Of a stretch of 64,000 nt of DNA, positions 18,696 to 29,313 are shown piece by piece. Every line of letters begins with the position of its first letter. Positions within the stretch are counted from its first letter, which is position 1. The stretch is from Burkholderia sp. 9120. GTDB lineage: Bacteria; Pseudomonadota; Gammaproteobacteria; Burkholderiales; Burkholderiaceae. The stretch is taken from positions 682,001 to 746,000 of the forward strand of contig NZ_JQNA01000002.1 of NCBI RefSeq assembly GCF_000745015.1. The letters are read 5' to 3'. A program made the position numbers and the translations under genes. A model generated the notes under the pieces. That model saw only the letters and a program-made list of their open reading frames with translations, was not told where the DNA came from and searched no databases.

Positions 18696-19100
18696 TCAAT
18701 CCTCCACCCGACCGCGGCCGGATTTGATCTCGCTGCGTTTAGCCTTGCCGTCCAGCCGACGCCGATTCGATGCACGCGTCGGCCGGGTCGCGACCCGCGG
18801 CTTGCGCGTCACGCTGACGCTCTCGATCATCTCATCGAGTCGCGCTAGCGCCGCCGCGCGATTCATCTCCTGAGTGCGGTGTTCCTGCGCCTTGATGATC
18901 ACCACGCCGTCGCGCGTCAAACGATGATCGGACAGCGCGAGCAGGCGCATCTTCAACACCTCGGGCAACGATGAAGCCTGCACGTCGAAACGCAGATGAA
19001 TGGCGCTCGATACCTTGTTGACGTTCTGCCCGCCCGCGCCTTGCGCGCGCACGGCGGTCAACTCGATTTCGTTCGGCGGGATCGGATAGCGGGAAGTCAT
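18696..19100 (-). CDS. arfB: Alternative ribosome-rescue factor ArfB (YaeJ)
   Basis: ArfB hydrolyses peptidyl-tRNA on ribosomes stalled without a stop codon. The 134-residue protein has an RF-1 domain with the GGQ motif in [17 protein letters not shown] and a basic C-terminal tail ([19 protein letters not shown]) that would enter the empty mRNA channel. The size matches YaeJ (~140). It is convergent with the EAL gene. No strong SD precedes the ATG. Confidence 0.93.
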   Translation of the reverse strand: MTSRYPIPPNEIELTAVRAQGAGGQNVNKVSSAIHLRFDVQASSLPEVLKMRLLALSDHRLTRDGVVIIKAQEHRTQEMNRAAALARLDEMIESVSVTRKPRVATRPTRASNRRRLDGKAKRSEIKSGRGRVED

Positions 19101-19265
19101 GAGGCGGGTCTGGGCAAAGAGACGTCAGTGTACACAGCGAGGCGCGCGGCGCGCAGCCCGTCATGGGCTACGGACTATCGGACACGAGCGCCGATGCGAA
19201 AAACTATTTGCGTCGACGCCCCCGGTTCGCGGATACTGCGCTCTCCGCTTACAGCGTAAATTCAT

Positions 19266-19907
19266 ATGAAACTCCGTCCGGGTTTTGTGCTGGAACTGGT
19301 CGTCAATTTTCTGCTGCCGTGGCTCGTGTACCGGTATTCGCATCCGCATCTGGGCGAGACCGGCGCGCTGATCGCCTCCGCGGTGCCGCCGATCCTCTGG
19401 AGCCTGGTCGAACTGGTGCGCTTCCGGCGCGTCGACGCGCTCAGCATGATCGTCGTGGGCGGCATCGTGCTGTCGATCGGCGCCATGGCGCTGGGCGGCA
19501 GTCCGCGCATGCTGCTGTTACGCGAGTCGCTGGTGTCCGGCGCGATCGGCGTGGCATTTCTGCTGTCTCTGCCAATGCGCCGTCCACTGATCTTTTACCT
19601 CGCGCGCGCCAGCGTCGCGCGTGAAATGGAAGGCGGCGCCGCGCGCTTCGAAGCGCTGGTGCAGGAACGGCCGGGCCTCTCCACCGCGCTGCGCATGATG
19701 ACGCTCGTGTGGGGCGTCGGCCTGACCGGCGAAACGGCGCTCAGATCGTGGATGGCGCTGACGTGGCCGATCGAGCGCTTCCTGGTGGTGTCGCCGTTTG
19801 TCGGCTACGGCATTTACGGCGCGCTGACGGTCTGGACCATGTGGTATCGCAAGAGCCTGCGCAAACGCAGCGAAGCAGGCGTGCCGGCGGACGGCGTAGC
19901 CGGTTAA
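19266..19907 (+). CDS. VC0807-like integral membrane protein
   Basis: The 213-residue protein has several hydrophobic segments (about residues 7-25, 32-48, 58-76, 83-100, 140-160 and 175-195). The signature stretches include LPWLVYRYSHPHLGETGALI and PPILWSLVELVRFRRVD, which resemble the VC0807 family. Function is unknown. The gene ends exactly where recD ends on the other strand: the TAA at 19905-19907 abuts the recD stop, leaving no intergenic base. Confidence 0.75.
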   Translation: MKLRPGFVLELVVNFLLPWLVYRYSHPHLGETGALIASAVPPILWSLVELVRFRRVDALSMIVVGGIVLSIGAMALGGSPRMLLLRESLVSGAIGVAFLLSLPMRRPLIFYLARASVAREMEGGAARFEALVQERPGLSTALRMMTLVWGVGLTGETALRSWMALTWPIERFLVVSPFVGYGIYGALTVWTMWYRKSLRKRSEAGVPADGVAG

Positions 19908-22043
19908 TCAGCGCCACGCTTCCGCGATCCGTGCCGCCAGCCCCGAATCGCGCTGCGTGGGCGTCGCGATCGCTTGCGCCAGCACGGCCCGCGAGCCGAT
20001 CACTTCGACCCGCTCACGCGCCCGGGTAATCGCCGTGTACACCAGTTCGCGCGACAACACGCGGCTGAATACCGCCGGCAGCATCAATACCGCGTGCTCG
20101 AACTCCGAGCCTTGCGACTTGTGGACCGTGAGCGCGAACGCCGTATCGTGCGGCGGCAGCGCGGCGGGCGAGACCGCTCGCAGACCGCCGTCGCCGGTAC
20201 GGAAATAGACGCGCAACGCGCCGCCCGCCCCCGGCAATGCAATGCCGATGTCGCCGTTGAACAGACCCAGCGCGTAGTCGTTGCGCGTCACCATCACCGG
20301 ACGCCCGGCGAACCAATGCGCGCCCACCGCCAACGTCACCCCAGCCGAGCGCCGCACCTGAGCGGCCATGACCGTATTCACCTGATCGACGCCGCGTGGT
20401 CCGGAGCGGGTCGCGCACAAGATGCGAAAACGGTTCAGCGCGTCGAACAACGGCAGCGGGTCCGGCGTGTCGGCGGCGAGTGCTTCGGCCAGTGCGGCGG
20501 CATAAGGTGCGAAGCCGGCGGCGAGTCGCGCGACGGTGCGCTCGGCGAGCGTCGCCTGGGTGTCTTCGTGTAGCGCCGCGGCGCACGCTTCGACCGGATC
20601 GATGACGAGCACGTCAAGCGCAGCGGCAGCCGTGCCGTTGCGGATCGCCACCGACAGCCGACCGATCGGCGAGTCGAGGCCGAACCGGTAATTCCGCTCG
20701 AGCCAGACAACGCAATCGGCGAGCGGATTGCCGGCATGGGAGGCCGACGACGCCATGTCGTCAGGCGCAGCGGTGTCGGCGTGGGCGAAAAACGCATCCG
20801 GCTCTTCGTCGACGCCGCGCGAGACGTCGGGCAACGCCTGCGCGAGCCGCGCCTTGTCGATGCCCAAAGCGTCGGCGATCCGCTGCAAGCCGGGTTGCGT
20901 GAACGCCGGCCGTGCGCTGAGTTCGGCGAACACCGCGCCGGCCTCGACGGCGGCGAGCTGATCCTTGTCGCCCAGCATCACGAGCCGCGTTTGCGGCGCG
21001 ATCGCGTCGAGCAGACGCGCGGCCATGGCGACATCAATCATCGACGCCTCGTCGATCACGACGACGTCGTACGGCAACGGATTGTCGCGATGGTGCCGGA
21101 AGCGCCCGCCCGGCCCGGAGCCGAGCAGGCGATGCAACGTGTACGACGTCTGCGGCAAGCGCGCGGCCAGCTCGGGCGGCAAATCGCCGGCGCGCGCGAG
21201 CAAGGCCTCCTGCATGCGTTGCGCGGCCTTGCCGGTGGGCGCCGCGAGGGCGATGCGCAAATCGGCGCGGGCATCGAGCAGACAGGCCAGCACGCCGACC
21301 ACGGTGGTGGTCTTGCCGGTGCCCGGTCCGCCGCTGACGATCGTCAGGCGCCCCGACAATGCCATGACAGCCGCGACGCGCTGCCAGTCGACTTCGTCGT
21401 CTCTGGGTGGGCCGAAGTAGCGCAGCAGGCGTTGGTAAAGCGCGGCGGCGTTGGCTTGTGCGTTCGCTTCAAGGTCGGCGTTGCCATCCGCATCGGCGCT
21501 ACTTCGAGACGTCGCCGCTTCGGCATCGCGCTCAACGGCAAGCGCCTGCGCCGGATGCACCGCGCCGACCGTTGTCTGCCGCTGCGTAGAACGCCCATCT
21601 CCAGCAACGTCGCCCGCCCCCGCATGCGCCACCAGCGAGCGCGCCAGGCGCCGCTCGTAATCGTAGTAACGCGCGAGGTACAAGCGCCCTTGCCCATCGA
21701 TCACCAGCGGCCGCAATGCCGCCGAAGTCTGCGACCCATCGCTCGCCATGCCGCTCGCGAACAACGCCGCGCGCACTTCAGCGCTCGACGCATCGAAGCG
21801 CCGCGCCAGCACCGCAAGCGGCACGCACACGTGGCCTTCATCGGTCGCGCGGCTCGCGGCGAACGCGCCCCGCGCCGCCCATTTCACCGCTTCGGTCGAC
21901 GCCCCGCCACGCCGCGCCAACGTCCCGATGCGGCGTGCAAAACCCTCGGCCAGCGCGACGCTGAAATCGGCCGGCGCGGGCAAACTCACGCCGATGTCGT
22001 CGATTTCCGGCGGCGTGGACGCGTTCTGATCGAACGTGCTCAT
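19908..22043 (-). CDS. recD: Exodeoxyribonuclease V alpha subunit RecD
   Basis: RecD is the fast 5'-3' helicase of RecBCD, which processes double-strand ends for recombination. The 711-residue protein has Walker A VSGGPGTGKTTTVVGV, Walker B VIDEASMIDVAMAARLL, an SF1B core and the terminal AFALTVHKSQGSEF and YTAITRARERVEVIG motifs. ATG 22043 is chosen because GGAGG precedes it and it overlaps the recB stop by four bases (ATGA). The ORF is open further upstream, but that part is recB read in another frame. Confidence 0.97.
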   Translation of the reverse strand: MSTFDQNASTPPEIDDIGVSLPAPADFSVALAEGFARRIGTLARRGGASTEAVKWAARGAFAASRATDEGHVCVPLAVLARRFDASSAEVRAALFASGMASDGSQTSAALRPLVIDGQGRLYLARYYDYERRLARSLVAHAGAGDVAGDGRSTQRQTTVGAVHPAQALAVERDAEAATSRSSADADGNADLEANAQANAAALYQRLLRYFGPPRDDEVDWQRVAAVMALSGRLTIVSGGPGTGKTTTVVGVLACLLDARADLRIALAAPTGKAAQRMQEALLARAGDLPPELAARLPQTSYTLHRLLGSGPGGRFRHHRDNPLPYDVVVIDEASMIDVAMAARLLDAIAPQTRLVMLGDKDQLAAVEAGAVFAELSARPAFTQPGLQRIADALGIDKARLAQALPDVSRGVDEEPDAFFAHADTAAPDDMASSASHAGNPLADCVVWLERNYRFGLDSPIGRLSVAIRNGTAAAALDVLVIDPVEACAAALHEDTQATLAERTVARLAAGFAPYAAALAEALAADTPDPLPLFDALNRFRILCATRSGPRGVDQVNTVMAAQVRRSAGVTLAVGAHWFAGRPVMVTRNDYALGLFNGDIGIALPGAGGALRVYFRTGDGGLRAVSPAALPPHDTAFALTVHKSQGSEFEHAVLMLPAVFSRVLSRELVYTAITRARERVEVIGSRAVLAQAIATPTQRDSGLAARIAEAWR

Positions 22044-25000
22044 ACGCCACCTCCAATCATGGCCGCGTCGAGCAACGCCACCAGCTCGAACGCGGGCCGG
22101 CGCACATGCACGCCGGCTGCCGCGTCGGCATCCTGCCAATCCGGACGCACCCCGCGCACGAACAGATACAGGTAGCCGCCGATATGCGTGTCGTACGCGT
22201 AATTACGCACCCGCGTCTTCAGATAGCGATGCAACGCGACCGTATAAAGCAACGCCTGCAGGTGATACGCGTGGCTCGCCATCGCAACTTCGAGCGGCGC
22301 CGACGCATAGTCGGCGACGGTGTCGCCCAGATGGTTCGACTTCCAGTCGACGACCCAGAAGCGTCCGTCGTGCTCGACGATCATGTCGATAAATCCTTTG
22401 ACGAAACCCCGCAGCACGCCGGGTTCCAGTGCGACATCGGGATAGCCGTGTTCGATCAGCAGTTCGCGCAACGCCGGGAAATCGAGCGACGGCGCGGCGA
22501 ACAGAAACTCGAGTTCGTTCAGCCGCCGTTGCGGATTCAAGCTGGCGAGCGTCATGCCCGGCACGAGTTCGGTATTGACGATGTCCGTCAGCAGGTTATG
22601 CATCATCGCGGGCAGACGCGCGGCGAGTTCCGGCACGGCCGGCGCCGGACGTTCGCGCAACGCGCCACGAATCGCATCCGGCCACGTGGTCGGGTCGCTA
22701 AAGTCGGCGAGTTCGAACATGCGATGCAGACACTCGCCCGCCGCCGCGCCGCGCGGGAACGCGAGAATGTCGTCGTCCGCGTAAGACGGCGTTTGCGGCG
22801 CGGGCACGAGCATAGGCGGCGGCGCGAGCGCATCCGCGATCTCGTCGTGATCGGGGCGCACTTCCTCAGCCGGCGCGTGCATCTCCTCGGCCTTGCTGCC
22901 GGCCGCGATCAGTCCGCTGAAGCTCGCCATCCGCCACTGATCGCGCAACGGCCGGCGACTGGCGCGCGCCTGCATCCGCGCACCGCTGTCCTGCAGGCTC
23001 TCCAGCGGCACGCGGCGCTCGACCTTAGGTAACGGCTGCAGCGTCACCGGGCCGCCCGCCAGCGCCTGCCAGCTCGCGGCCAACGCGGCTTCGTCGGGCG
23101 GCTCGGCGAGCCAGTCGTCGAAACTGTCAGCGCCACCGCCCGCCAGCCAGTTCAGCACGCTGCGGCGCGACTCCCTGGTCGAGCGCGACGACAGATAAGT
23201 GCCGGCGACCAGATAGCAGCGGTACACCGCCCGCGTCAACGCCACATACACGAGCCGCGCGCGTTCGGCCGCCTGCTCGCGCGACGCATAGCGCGACGCG
23301 CGTACGGCCTCTTCGTCGTCGCAACCGTAATGCAGCACCGCTGCGCCGTCGTCGTCGTGATACTCGCGTGCGTCGGGCAAACCGGACGACGGCGGATCGC
23401 GCAACGCGCCGTCGTTCAGGAACGGACAGAACACCACCGCGTATTCGAGCCCTTTCGATTTGTGCACGGTCACGATCTGCACGAGGTTGCGGTCGGATTC
23501 GAGCCGCAACTGCGCGTCTTCGCCGCCGCCCTGCGTGCGTTGCGCGGCGAGCCAGCGCAACGTGGGCGCGATCCCGGGCTGGGTCGCGGCGCGCGCCTGC
23601 ACCAGTTCGGCCAGATGATTCACGTTCGTCAGCCGGCGCTCGCCGTCCACGCCCGCCACCAGCCGCTGCGCGACGCGCAGTTCGCGCATCAGCGTGCGCC
23701 ACATCACCGCGAAGCCGCGCTCATGCCACAGCATGCGATAGCGCGAAAAACGCTCGACCCAACCCATCGCGTCCGCGGCATGCGCGGGATCGTCGGCGGG
23801 CGCGGGTGCGTCGGCGACCTGCTCGAGGCGCCACAGCGACGTCGCGTCGAGACCGAGCCAGTCGGTCGCCAGCGCGGCGCGCAGACGGCGCAGATCGCCG
23901 GGCGTATCGACGGCGGCTAGCACGCGTTCGATCTGCTCGGCGTCGAGCGTAGCGAACACCGAGGCCTGCGCCAGTTCGACACTGCCCACGCCCCACGCCG
24001 ACAGCACGCGTTTGATCAGACTGCCCTGCCGGTGCGTTTGCACCAGCACCGCGATATTGCCGGGCGCGAGCGGCGCGTCGCCGATCGTCACCGCGCCATG
24101 TCGCGCGCCGCGCAACAGACGCACGATTTCGGCGGCGCACGCTTCGCTCGCTTCGCGCTGCGCGTCGCGCTTGGTCAGCGCGGCGTCGCCTTGCGGCAAG
24201 GTCCAGATGCGGAAATCGCCGCCGCTCGCGTCGGGATCGACGAAGGGCGCCCGGCGCCGTTCGCCCGCGCGCACCGGCTGATAGTCGAGGCCGTCCAGCA
24301 CGAACGCCCGCGGATTGGCTTCGAAGAAACGGTTGCACGCTTCAACGATCGGCGCGGTCGAGCGCTGATTGACTGCCAGCGTGTAACACGCGGACGCCGC
24401 CGCGCGCGCCGCCAGGTACGTATGCAGATCCGCCGCGCGAAAACTGTAGATGGCCTGCTTCGGATCGCCGACCAGGAACAGCGGACCGGCCGGCGCGAAG
24501 ATGCGGCTGAAAATCGCGAACTGCAGCGGATCGGTATCCTGGAACTCGTCGATCAGCGCGGCCGGATAGCGTGCGCGCAAGGCGTCGGCCAGCCACGGAT
24601 TCGCGTCAAGCGCCCGGTACAGGTTGGACAACAGATCGTCGAACGACACCACCCGGCGCGTGCGCTTGCGCGCCACCAGTTCGGCCGGCGCGTAGTCGAG
24701 CCAGCTCTCGACCAGCGAGAGCCAGCGCGCGCGTTGCGCGGCTTCGGCCGCGATCACGGCTGCCGCGAGCGCTTCCGCGTGCTCGAAGAACACGTGTTCG
24801 GGCGGTTCAAACTTGACCTTGGTCGCCTTCTTCAACGCCGACACGGTGAGCTTCAACGCAGCACGCGGCGGCGGCGCATGGCAGTCGCCTTGCGCGAAGT
24901 AATCGGTCCACGCGGCGATCGCGGCACTCACATGGTCAGGCTTGTGCGTGGTCTTGCTCAGACGGTCTTGCGCGTCGGCAAGCAGGCGGACAATCCCATC

Positions 25001-25738
25001 GCGCTCCGCTTGCCAGACTTCGCAAGCGGCGTCGAAGCCGGCTTGCGGATCGGCGTTGCTGCCGCTCGCGTCCACCGTGCCCCAACGCAATTGCGCCAAC
25101 GGCTTTTTCAGACGCCGCGCGAGTTGCTCGTCGAGTGAAGCGGGACCGGCGCGTTTGGCCACCAGCCAGGCGGCGAACGCGGGATGCGCGTGCGCAATCG
25201 GTTCAACCTGTTCGCGCCAGAAATCGGCGGCCATTTCGAAACGCAACGCGGCGTCGTCGGCTTCCATTTCGAACGCGAACGGCATGGCGGCGGCGAACGG
25301 CGCCTCCTGCAACGCGCGCTGACAGAAAGCATGAATGGTGTGAATCGCCGCCTGGTCGAAGGTGCGCAGCGCGCGCCGCACCACCTTCAACGCGGCGTCG
25401 CGCTCGATGCCGCTGTCCGGCGCCAGCGTCGTTTCAAAGAGACGCTGGATAAACGGATCGCCGCCGTCGTCGTCCATTTCGATCGCGCGATGCAGCTCCG
25501 CGAGACGACCGCGTATCCGTTCGTGCAGTTCGGCGGTCGCCGCCTTCGTGAATGTAACGACGAGAATCTGATCCGCGTTCAGGTTCTTTTCGAGCAGCAA
25601 ACGCACGTACAACGCGCAGATGTTCCACGTCTTGCCGGTGCCCGCCGACGCCTCGATCTGGTTCACGCCGTCGAGCGAACAGCCGAACACGTCGAGCTCT
25701 TCGGCAACCAGCGCATAACTGTGCACGGCGCCGCTCAT
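22040..25738 (-). CDS. recB: Exodeoxyribonuclease V beta subunit RecB
   Basis: RecB is the 3'-5' helicase and nuclease subunit of RecBCD. The 1232-residue product has Walker A IEASAGTGKTWNICALYV, motif II YPAALIDEFQDTDPLQF, VTVHKSKGLEYAVVF, LVYVALTRAVYRCYL and, near the C-terminus, the nuclease motif WVVDWKSNHLGD, whose Asp and Lys correspond to the catalytic residues. The start ATG 25738 overlaps the recC stop (ATGA), and the stop overlaps recD, so the three subunits are translationally coupled. Confidence 0.98.
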   Translation of the reverse strand: MSGAVHSYALVAEELDVFGCSLDGVNQIEASAGTGKTWNICALYVRLLLEKNLNADQILVVTFTKAATAELHERIRGRLAELHRAIEMDDDGGDPFIQRLFETTLAPDSGIERDAALKVVRRALRTFDQAAIHTIHAFCQRALQEAPFAAAMPFAFEMEADDAALRFEMAADFWREQVEPIAHAHPAFAAWLVAKRAGPASLDEQLARRLKKPLAQLRWGTVDASGSNADPQAGFDAACEVWQAERDGIVRLLADAQDRLSKTTHKPDHVSAAIAAWTDYFAQGDCHAPPPRAALKLTVSALKKATKVKFEPPEHVFFEHAEALAAAVIAAEAAQRARWLSLVESWLDYAPAELVARKRTRRVVSFDDLLSNLYRALDANPWLADALRARYPAALIDEFQDTDPLQFAIFSRIFAPAGPLFLVGDPKQAIYSFRAADLHTYLAARAAASACYTLAVNQRSTAPIVEACNRFFEANPRAFVLDGLDYQPVRAGERRRAPFVDPDASGGDFRIWTLPQGDAALTKRDAQREASEACAAEIVRLLRGARHGAVTIGDAPLAPGNIAVLVQTHRQGSLIKRVLSAWGVGSVELAQASVFATLDAEQIERVLAAVDTPGDLRRLRAALATDWLGLDATSLWRLEQVADAPAPADDPAHAADAMGWVERFSRYRMLWHERGFAVMWRTLMRELRVAQRLVAGVDGERRLTNVNHLAELVQARAATQPGIAPTLRWLAAQRTQGGGEDAQLRLESDRNLVQIVTVHKSKGLEYAVVFCPFLNDGALRDPPSSGLPDAREYHDDDGAAVLHYGCDDEEAVRASRYASREQAAERARLVYVALTRAVYRCYLVAGTYLSSRSTRESRRSVLNWLAGGGADSFDDWLAEPPDEAALAASWQALAGGPVTLQPLPKVERRVPLESLQDSGARMQARASRRPLRDQWRMASFSGLIAAGSKAEEMHAPAEEVRPDHDEIADALAPPPMLVPAPQTPSYADDDILAFPRGAAAGECLHRMFELADFSDPTTWPDAIRGALRERPAPAVPELAARLPAMMHNLLTDIVNTELVPGMTLASLNPQRRLNELEFLFAAPSLDFPALRELLIEHGYPDVALEPGVLRGFVKGFIDMIVEHDGRFWVVDWKSNHLGDTVADYASAPLEVAMASHAYHLQALLYTVALHRYLKTRVRNYAYDTHIGGYLYLFVRGVRPDWQDADAAAGVHVRRPAFELVALLDAAMIGGGV

Positions 25739-28700
25739 GACGCGCTCCGCAGATGCTGGACCAGCGGTTTGAACAAGATCGACGCAAGGCTGCCGAACGG
25801 TTCGTCGAGCGTGAGCGGCGTGCCGCGCAGCGCGATGCGCAACGCGGCGTCGTCGGATTCGCCGCGCACGCGGTCGTTGATCCAGACGCCTTGCGCGGCG
25901 GAGTCGCTTTCGCTGACCTTGGTCCACGCGCTTTTCGGGAAGAAGCGCAGCGGTAGTCTGCGCCCTGCCCTGAATAACGCGGCGAGCGGCGCCAGTTGGT
26001 CGAGCGGCGTGGCAACCGGCGTGAGTTCGAAGCTCTCGCCGCTGCCATGCCAGACGGTGCGGCGCGGACCATCCGGCCGCGCGGCGCAATAAACCAGATG
26101 CGCGAGCCACGCGGACAGATAATCGCGCGCGGTCGGCTTGGCGTAGCGGAAAATCACCTGTCCGGTTTCAGTCAGCAAATTCAAGGTGCCATGTAGTTGC
26201 AGCGGCGCTTGAGCCGCTTCGCGCAACGCTGTGTCGTGAGGACCGAATAACGCGCCGGCCATGTCCGCGCTATCGGGCCAGCGAGACGGAATGTCGAGCA
26301 CGAACGGCAAACGCTCGACGCCCGAGGCGACCTCGCGGCGCACGCTGTCCGCAAGCTGGCGCAGCGCGCCGAGTTCACGCGCGCGCCAGACCGCGCCGGT
26401 CGCGCCGCCCGGCAATTCGGGACTCGCGGCGGCCACGCGGCGCACGCGTTCGAACATGACGTCGTCTTCAATGTCGACGTCGAGCAGCACCGGCAACAGA
26501 CGCTCCGCCAACGCGTCGCGCCCCGCGTAGTCCAGGTCGAACGGCTCGGTGTCGAGCAACTCGCCTTGCGCGTCCGACAACACGATGCCCAGACGGTCGC
26601 GCAACAGCGCCCGCGCCGGATGACGCCAGAAGCGCACGAATTCGTCGAAGGCCACCGGCTCCGCAGCGTCTTCGGGCGGCAACGGTTGATCGAAGAACGA
26701 CCCCGCCGCCGGATGCTGTGGCGCGGCCAGCAGGGTGGCCAGTTCCGCGCGATCGGCGTCGTAACTGAACAGCTCGTTGTGCGGCACGAAATAGTCCGAC
26801 GCGAACGCCTGCAACGGGTGATCGACGATAAACGCATGACGCGCGCGCTCGACTTCCGCCGGACTCGCGTCCTCGCCCGCCGACACCTGCGCGAGATGGT
26901 CGAGCAATTCGTCGACCAGCGCGGCCGGCGGCAACGGCGCGTTGTCGCGAATACTGCGGCCCGTATACGCGATGAACAACTGGTCGCGCGCGGCCAGCAG
27001 CAGATCGAGGAACAGATTGCGTTCGTCGTCGCGGCGCTGGCGGTCGCCGGCTTTGCCGAACGCGGCCATCAGGTCGAACTCGTCGGCCCGCGCGAGACTG
27101 GGCAGCACGCCGTCGTCCATGCCGAGCAGGCAGACGATCCGGTACGGCAAGCCGCGCAAGCTGGTCAGCGACGAAAACGTCACGCTGCCCCAGGGCACGC
27201 CACCGCGCGCCGGGTCGTCGAGCGCTTCGGTGAGCGCGCCGCGCACCACCGCGGCGGGCAGCGGCACGTGTTGCGCGCCGGCCTGCATCGCGTCGCCCAT
27301 CTTGTCGATCGCGTCGCGCACGGCCGCCAGCGAATCGGCGAACTCGACGCCGCCGTCGACACTCTGCGCGAGGGTTTCGAGCAACAACTGCGTCCATTCG
27401 ACGGGCGTTCGTTCGATCGCGCATTGCGCCGCGAACGACTCGACGTCGTCGACGAAACGCGACAGGCGGCCTAGCAGTTCGGCACTCGAGCCGCCCGCGC
27501 CTTCCACCGGCAGCCACGCGTCGACAGGTTCGCCGCCTTCGGGCATGGCGTAGCCGAGGTAGAGACGCGTGAGCGCGTCGGCGAACGTATGTCGGGCGAT
27601 CGGCACGTGCTCGCCGGTCGGCGGGACCGGCGCAAGCCCACGACGCGCACCGGCCGCCGCCAGCCATTCCTGCGCGGCTTCCAGCGACGTCGCGTCGATC
27701 TCGTAGCGCGCGGCGATGGCGTCGACGCGCAGCCATTCGATCAGATCCGGCGCGCCGACGCTGCGCTCGGGCAAGGCCAGCCAGTCGAGCAGCAAACGCG
27801 CGACCGGATTGGCCTGCGACGGCGGCAAACCGGTGATCCGATACGGAATGCGGCGCGCGTCGCCGGCGGGCGTGGTGCCGAACACCGCATCGATCAACGG
27901 GCCAGCCGCTGCAAGGTCGGAGACGGCCACTAGCACATCGGACGGCTGCAGATCGCCGAACTCGTCGAACCAGCCGAGCAGGCGGTCGTGCAGCACTTCC
28001 AGTTGACGCGACAAGCTATGACAGACGTGGACCTCGATGCCGCGCGCGATCGGCAACTCGTCGGCATCCGTTTCCGGCCGTAGATCGAGAATGCCGTTTT
28101 GCACGGCGGCGAGCCAGCTCGGTTCCGGGTTTTCGGTGAAGTCGCCGGTCTCGCCGGACGCGGCGCTTTCGGTCAGTTCATGCAGCATGTGCAACTGCGC
28201 CTGAGTCTGACGTCCCCATTCAGCGAGCAGCGGATGGCCGACCTGCTGATAGTCGAGTTGCCCGGCCGCGTCGAGCGCTTCGACGCGCCCCGCGCTGACC
28301 ACGTCGAACCAGAACTCGCGGCACGGATTCATCACGTACAAACGCACGTCGACCCAACGCGACAGCGCCCGCAACAGCGCGACGTGCAGCGGCGGCATGG
28401 TCGGCAGCGCGAACACGCTCACCGCTTCCGGCCAGCGCGCGTTCGAAATGGCTTCGAGGTCGAGCGTGCCGATGTCTTCCAGAAAACGATACGCGGGCGG
28501 TAAGGCGGCGGCCGGCGTCTGCGCGTTGCCGGCCAACTCCGCGAGCACTGCGCGCCACAACGCGGCCTGCCAGCGCTCGTCCTCGCGCGCCGCATCGCTT
28601 GCACCGGCAAGACGCGGGCCGGTCTCGTCCAACGCGCCGCTGGCGAAGATCGAACCGCCCTTCTGCCACTGCAGCAACCATTCGGGGCGATAGGTCAGAT

Positions 28701-29112
28701 AGTGGTCGAGTACCGTGGCCACGCGGCGCGCCAGTTCGTAGCGCATCGACGCATCCGCCGCGTCGAGATAGGTGCGCAGTCGCGGCGACGCGTTCCATGG
28801 CAACGCTTCGTCCGCGTCACCCAGCAACCGGTAGCAGCGCCACACGAGGCGGTCCGGCGCGAACGGCGAATGCTTCGGCACTTCGATCACGCCGCCGATC
28901 TGCGCCCACAGCCACTGCGCGAGGTAACCAAAATTGACATTCGCGCAGATGCCCTGCCGCGCGGCGATATCGAGTTCGAGCCGGCGCCTGACCGCCGCGC
29001 TCGGGACGATCACCGGCTGCGCGGTCCAGGGGTCGGACGGCGCTTGTGCCAGGTCGTCGAGCAGCGCGCCGACAAGGGTTTCATAGCGGTTCGAATAGAA
29101 GAGCTGGAGCAT
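25735..29112 (-). CDS. recC: Exodeoxyribonuclease V gamma subunit RecC
   Basis: RecC is the Chi-recognition and scaffold subunit of RecBCD. The 1125-residue product begins MLQLFYSNRYETLVGALLDD, typical of RecC, and contains blocks such as RIPYRITGLPPSQANPVARL and VTFSSLTSLRGLPYRIVCLL. ATG 29112 is chosen over a 42-residue upstream extension because the family begins here and AGGA precedes it. It is the first gene of recC-recB-recD and is divergent from the FUSC gene 201 bases away. No LexA box is seen in that gap. Confidence 0.97.
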   Translation of the reverse strand: MLQLFYSNRYETLVGALLDDLAQAPSDPWTAQPVIVPSAAVRRRLELDIAARQGICANVNFGYLAQWLWAQIGGVIEVPKHSPFAPDRLVWRCYRLLGDADEALPWNASPRLRTYLDAADASMRYELARRVATVLDHYLTYRPEWLLQWQKGGSIFASGALDETGPRLAGASDAAREDERWQAALWRAVLAELAGNAQTPAAALPPAYRFLEDIGTLDLEAISNARWPEAVSVFALPTMPPLHVALLRALSRWVDVRLYVMNPCREFWFDVVSAGRVEALDAAGQLDYQQVGHPLLAEWGRQTQAQLHMLHELTESAASGETGDFTENPEPSWLAAVQNGILDLRPETDADELPIARGIEVHVCHSLSRQLEVLHDRLLGWFDEFGDLQPSDVLVAVSDLAAAGPLIDAVFGTTPAGDARRIPYRITGLPPSQANPVARLLLDWLALPERSVGAPDLIEWLRVDAIAARYEIDATSLEAAQEWLAAAGARRGLAPVPPTGEHVPIARHTFADALTRLYLGYAMPEGGEPVDAWLPVEGAGGSSAELLGRLSRFVDDVESFAAQCAIERTPVEWTQLLLETLAQSVDGGVEFADSLAAVRDAIDKMGDAMQAGAQHVPLPAAVVRGALTEALDDPARGGVPWGSVTFSSLTSLRGLPYRIVCLLGMDDGVLPSLARADEFDLMAAFGKAGDRQRRDDERNLFLDLLLAARDQLFIAYTGRSIRDNAPLPPAALVDELLDHLAQVSAGEDASPAEVERARHAFIVDHPLQAFASDYFVPHNELFSYDADRAELATLLAAPQHPAAGSFFDQPLPPEDAAEPVAFDEFVRFWRHPARALLRDRLGIVLSDAQGELLDTEPFDLDYAGRDALAERLLPVLLDVDIEDDVMFERVRRVAAASPELPGGATGAVWRARELGALRQLADSVRREVASGVERLPFVLDIPSRWPDSADMAGALFGPHDTALREAAQAPLQLHGTLNLLTETGQVIFRYAKPTARDYLSAWLAHLVYCAARPDGPRRTVWHGSGESFELTPVATPLDQLAPLAALFRAGRRLPLRFFPKSAWTKVSESDSAAQGVWINDRVRGESDDAALRIALRGTPLTLDEPFGSLASILFKPLVQHLRSAS

Positions 29113-29313
29113 GGATCCTGGGGAAAACGTGCGGCACGAGCTATGCGCGAAAAGCGCACCGGCCATTGAAGCGACAGCATAACAAACGCGCTCCCAGGGC
29201 AGAACCTGGCCGAACGGACGAGGTCGAAACCCGGACAAAATCAGTTAGACTCGACGGCAGTTTGAGTCTGTCCCTCAACCGCGTTTCCCCAGTGAGTGCA
29301 ACCCAGGCAGTCG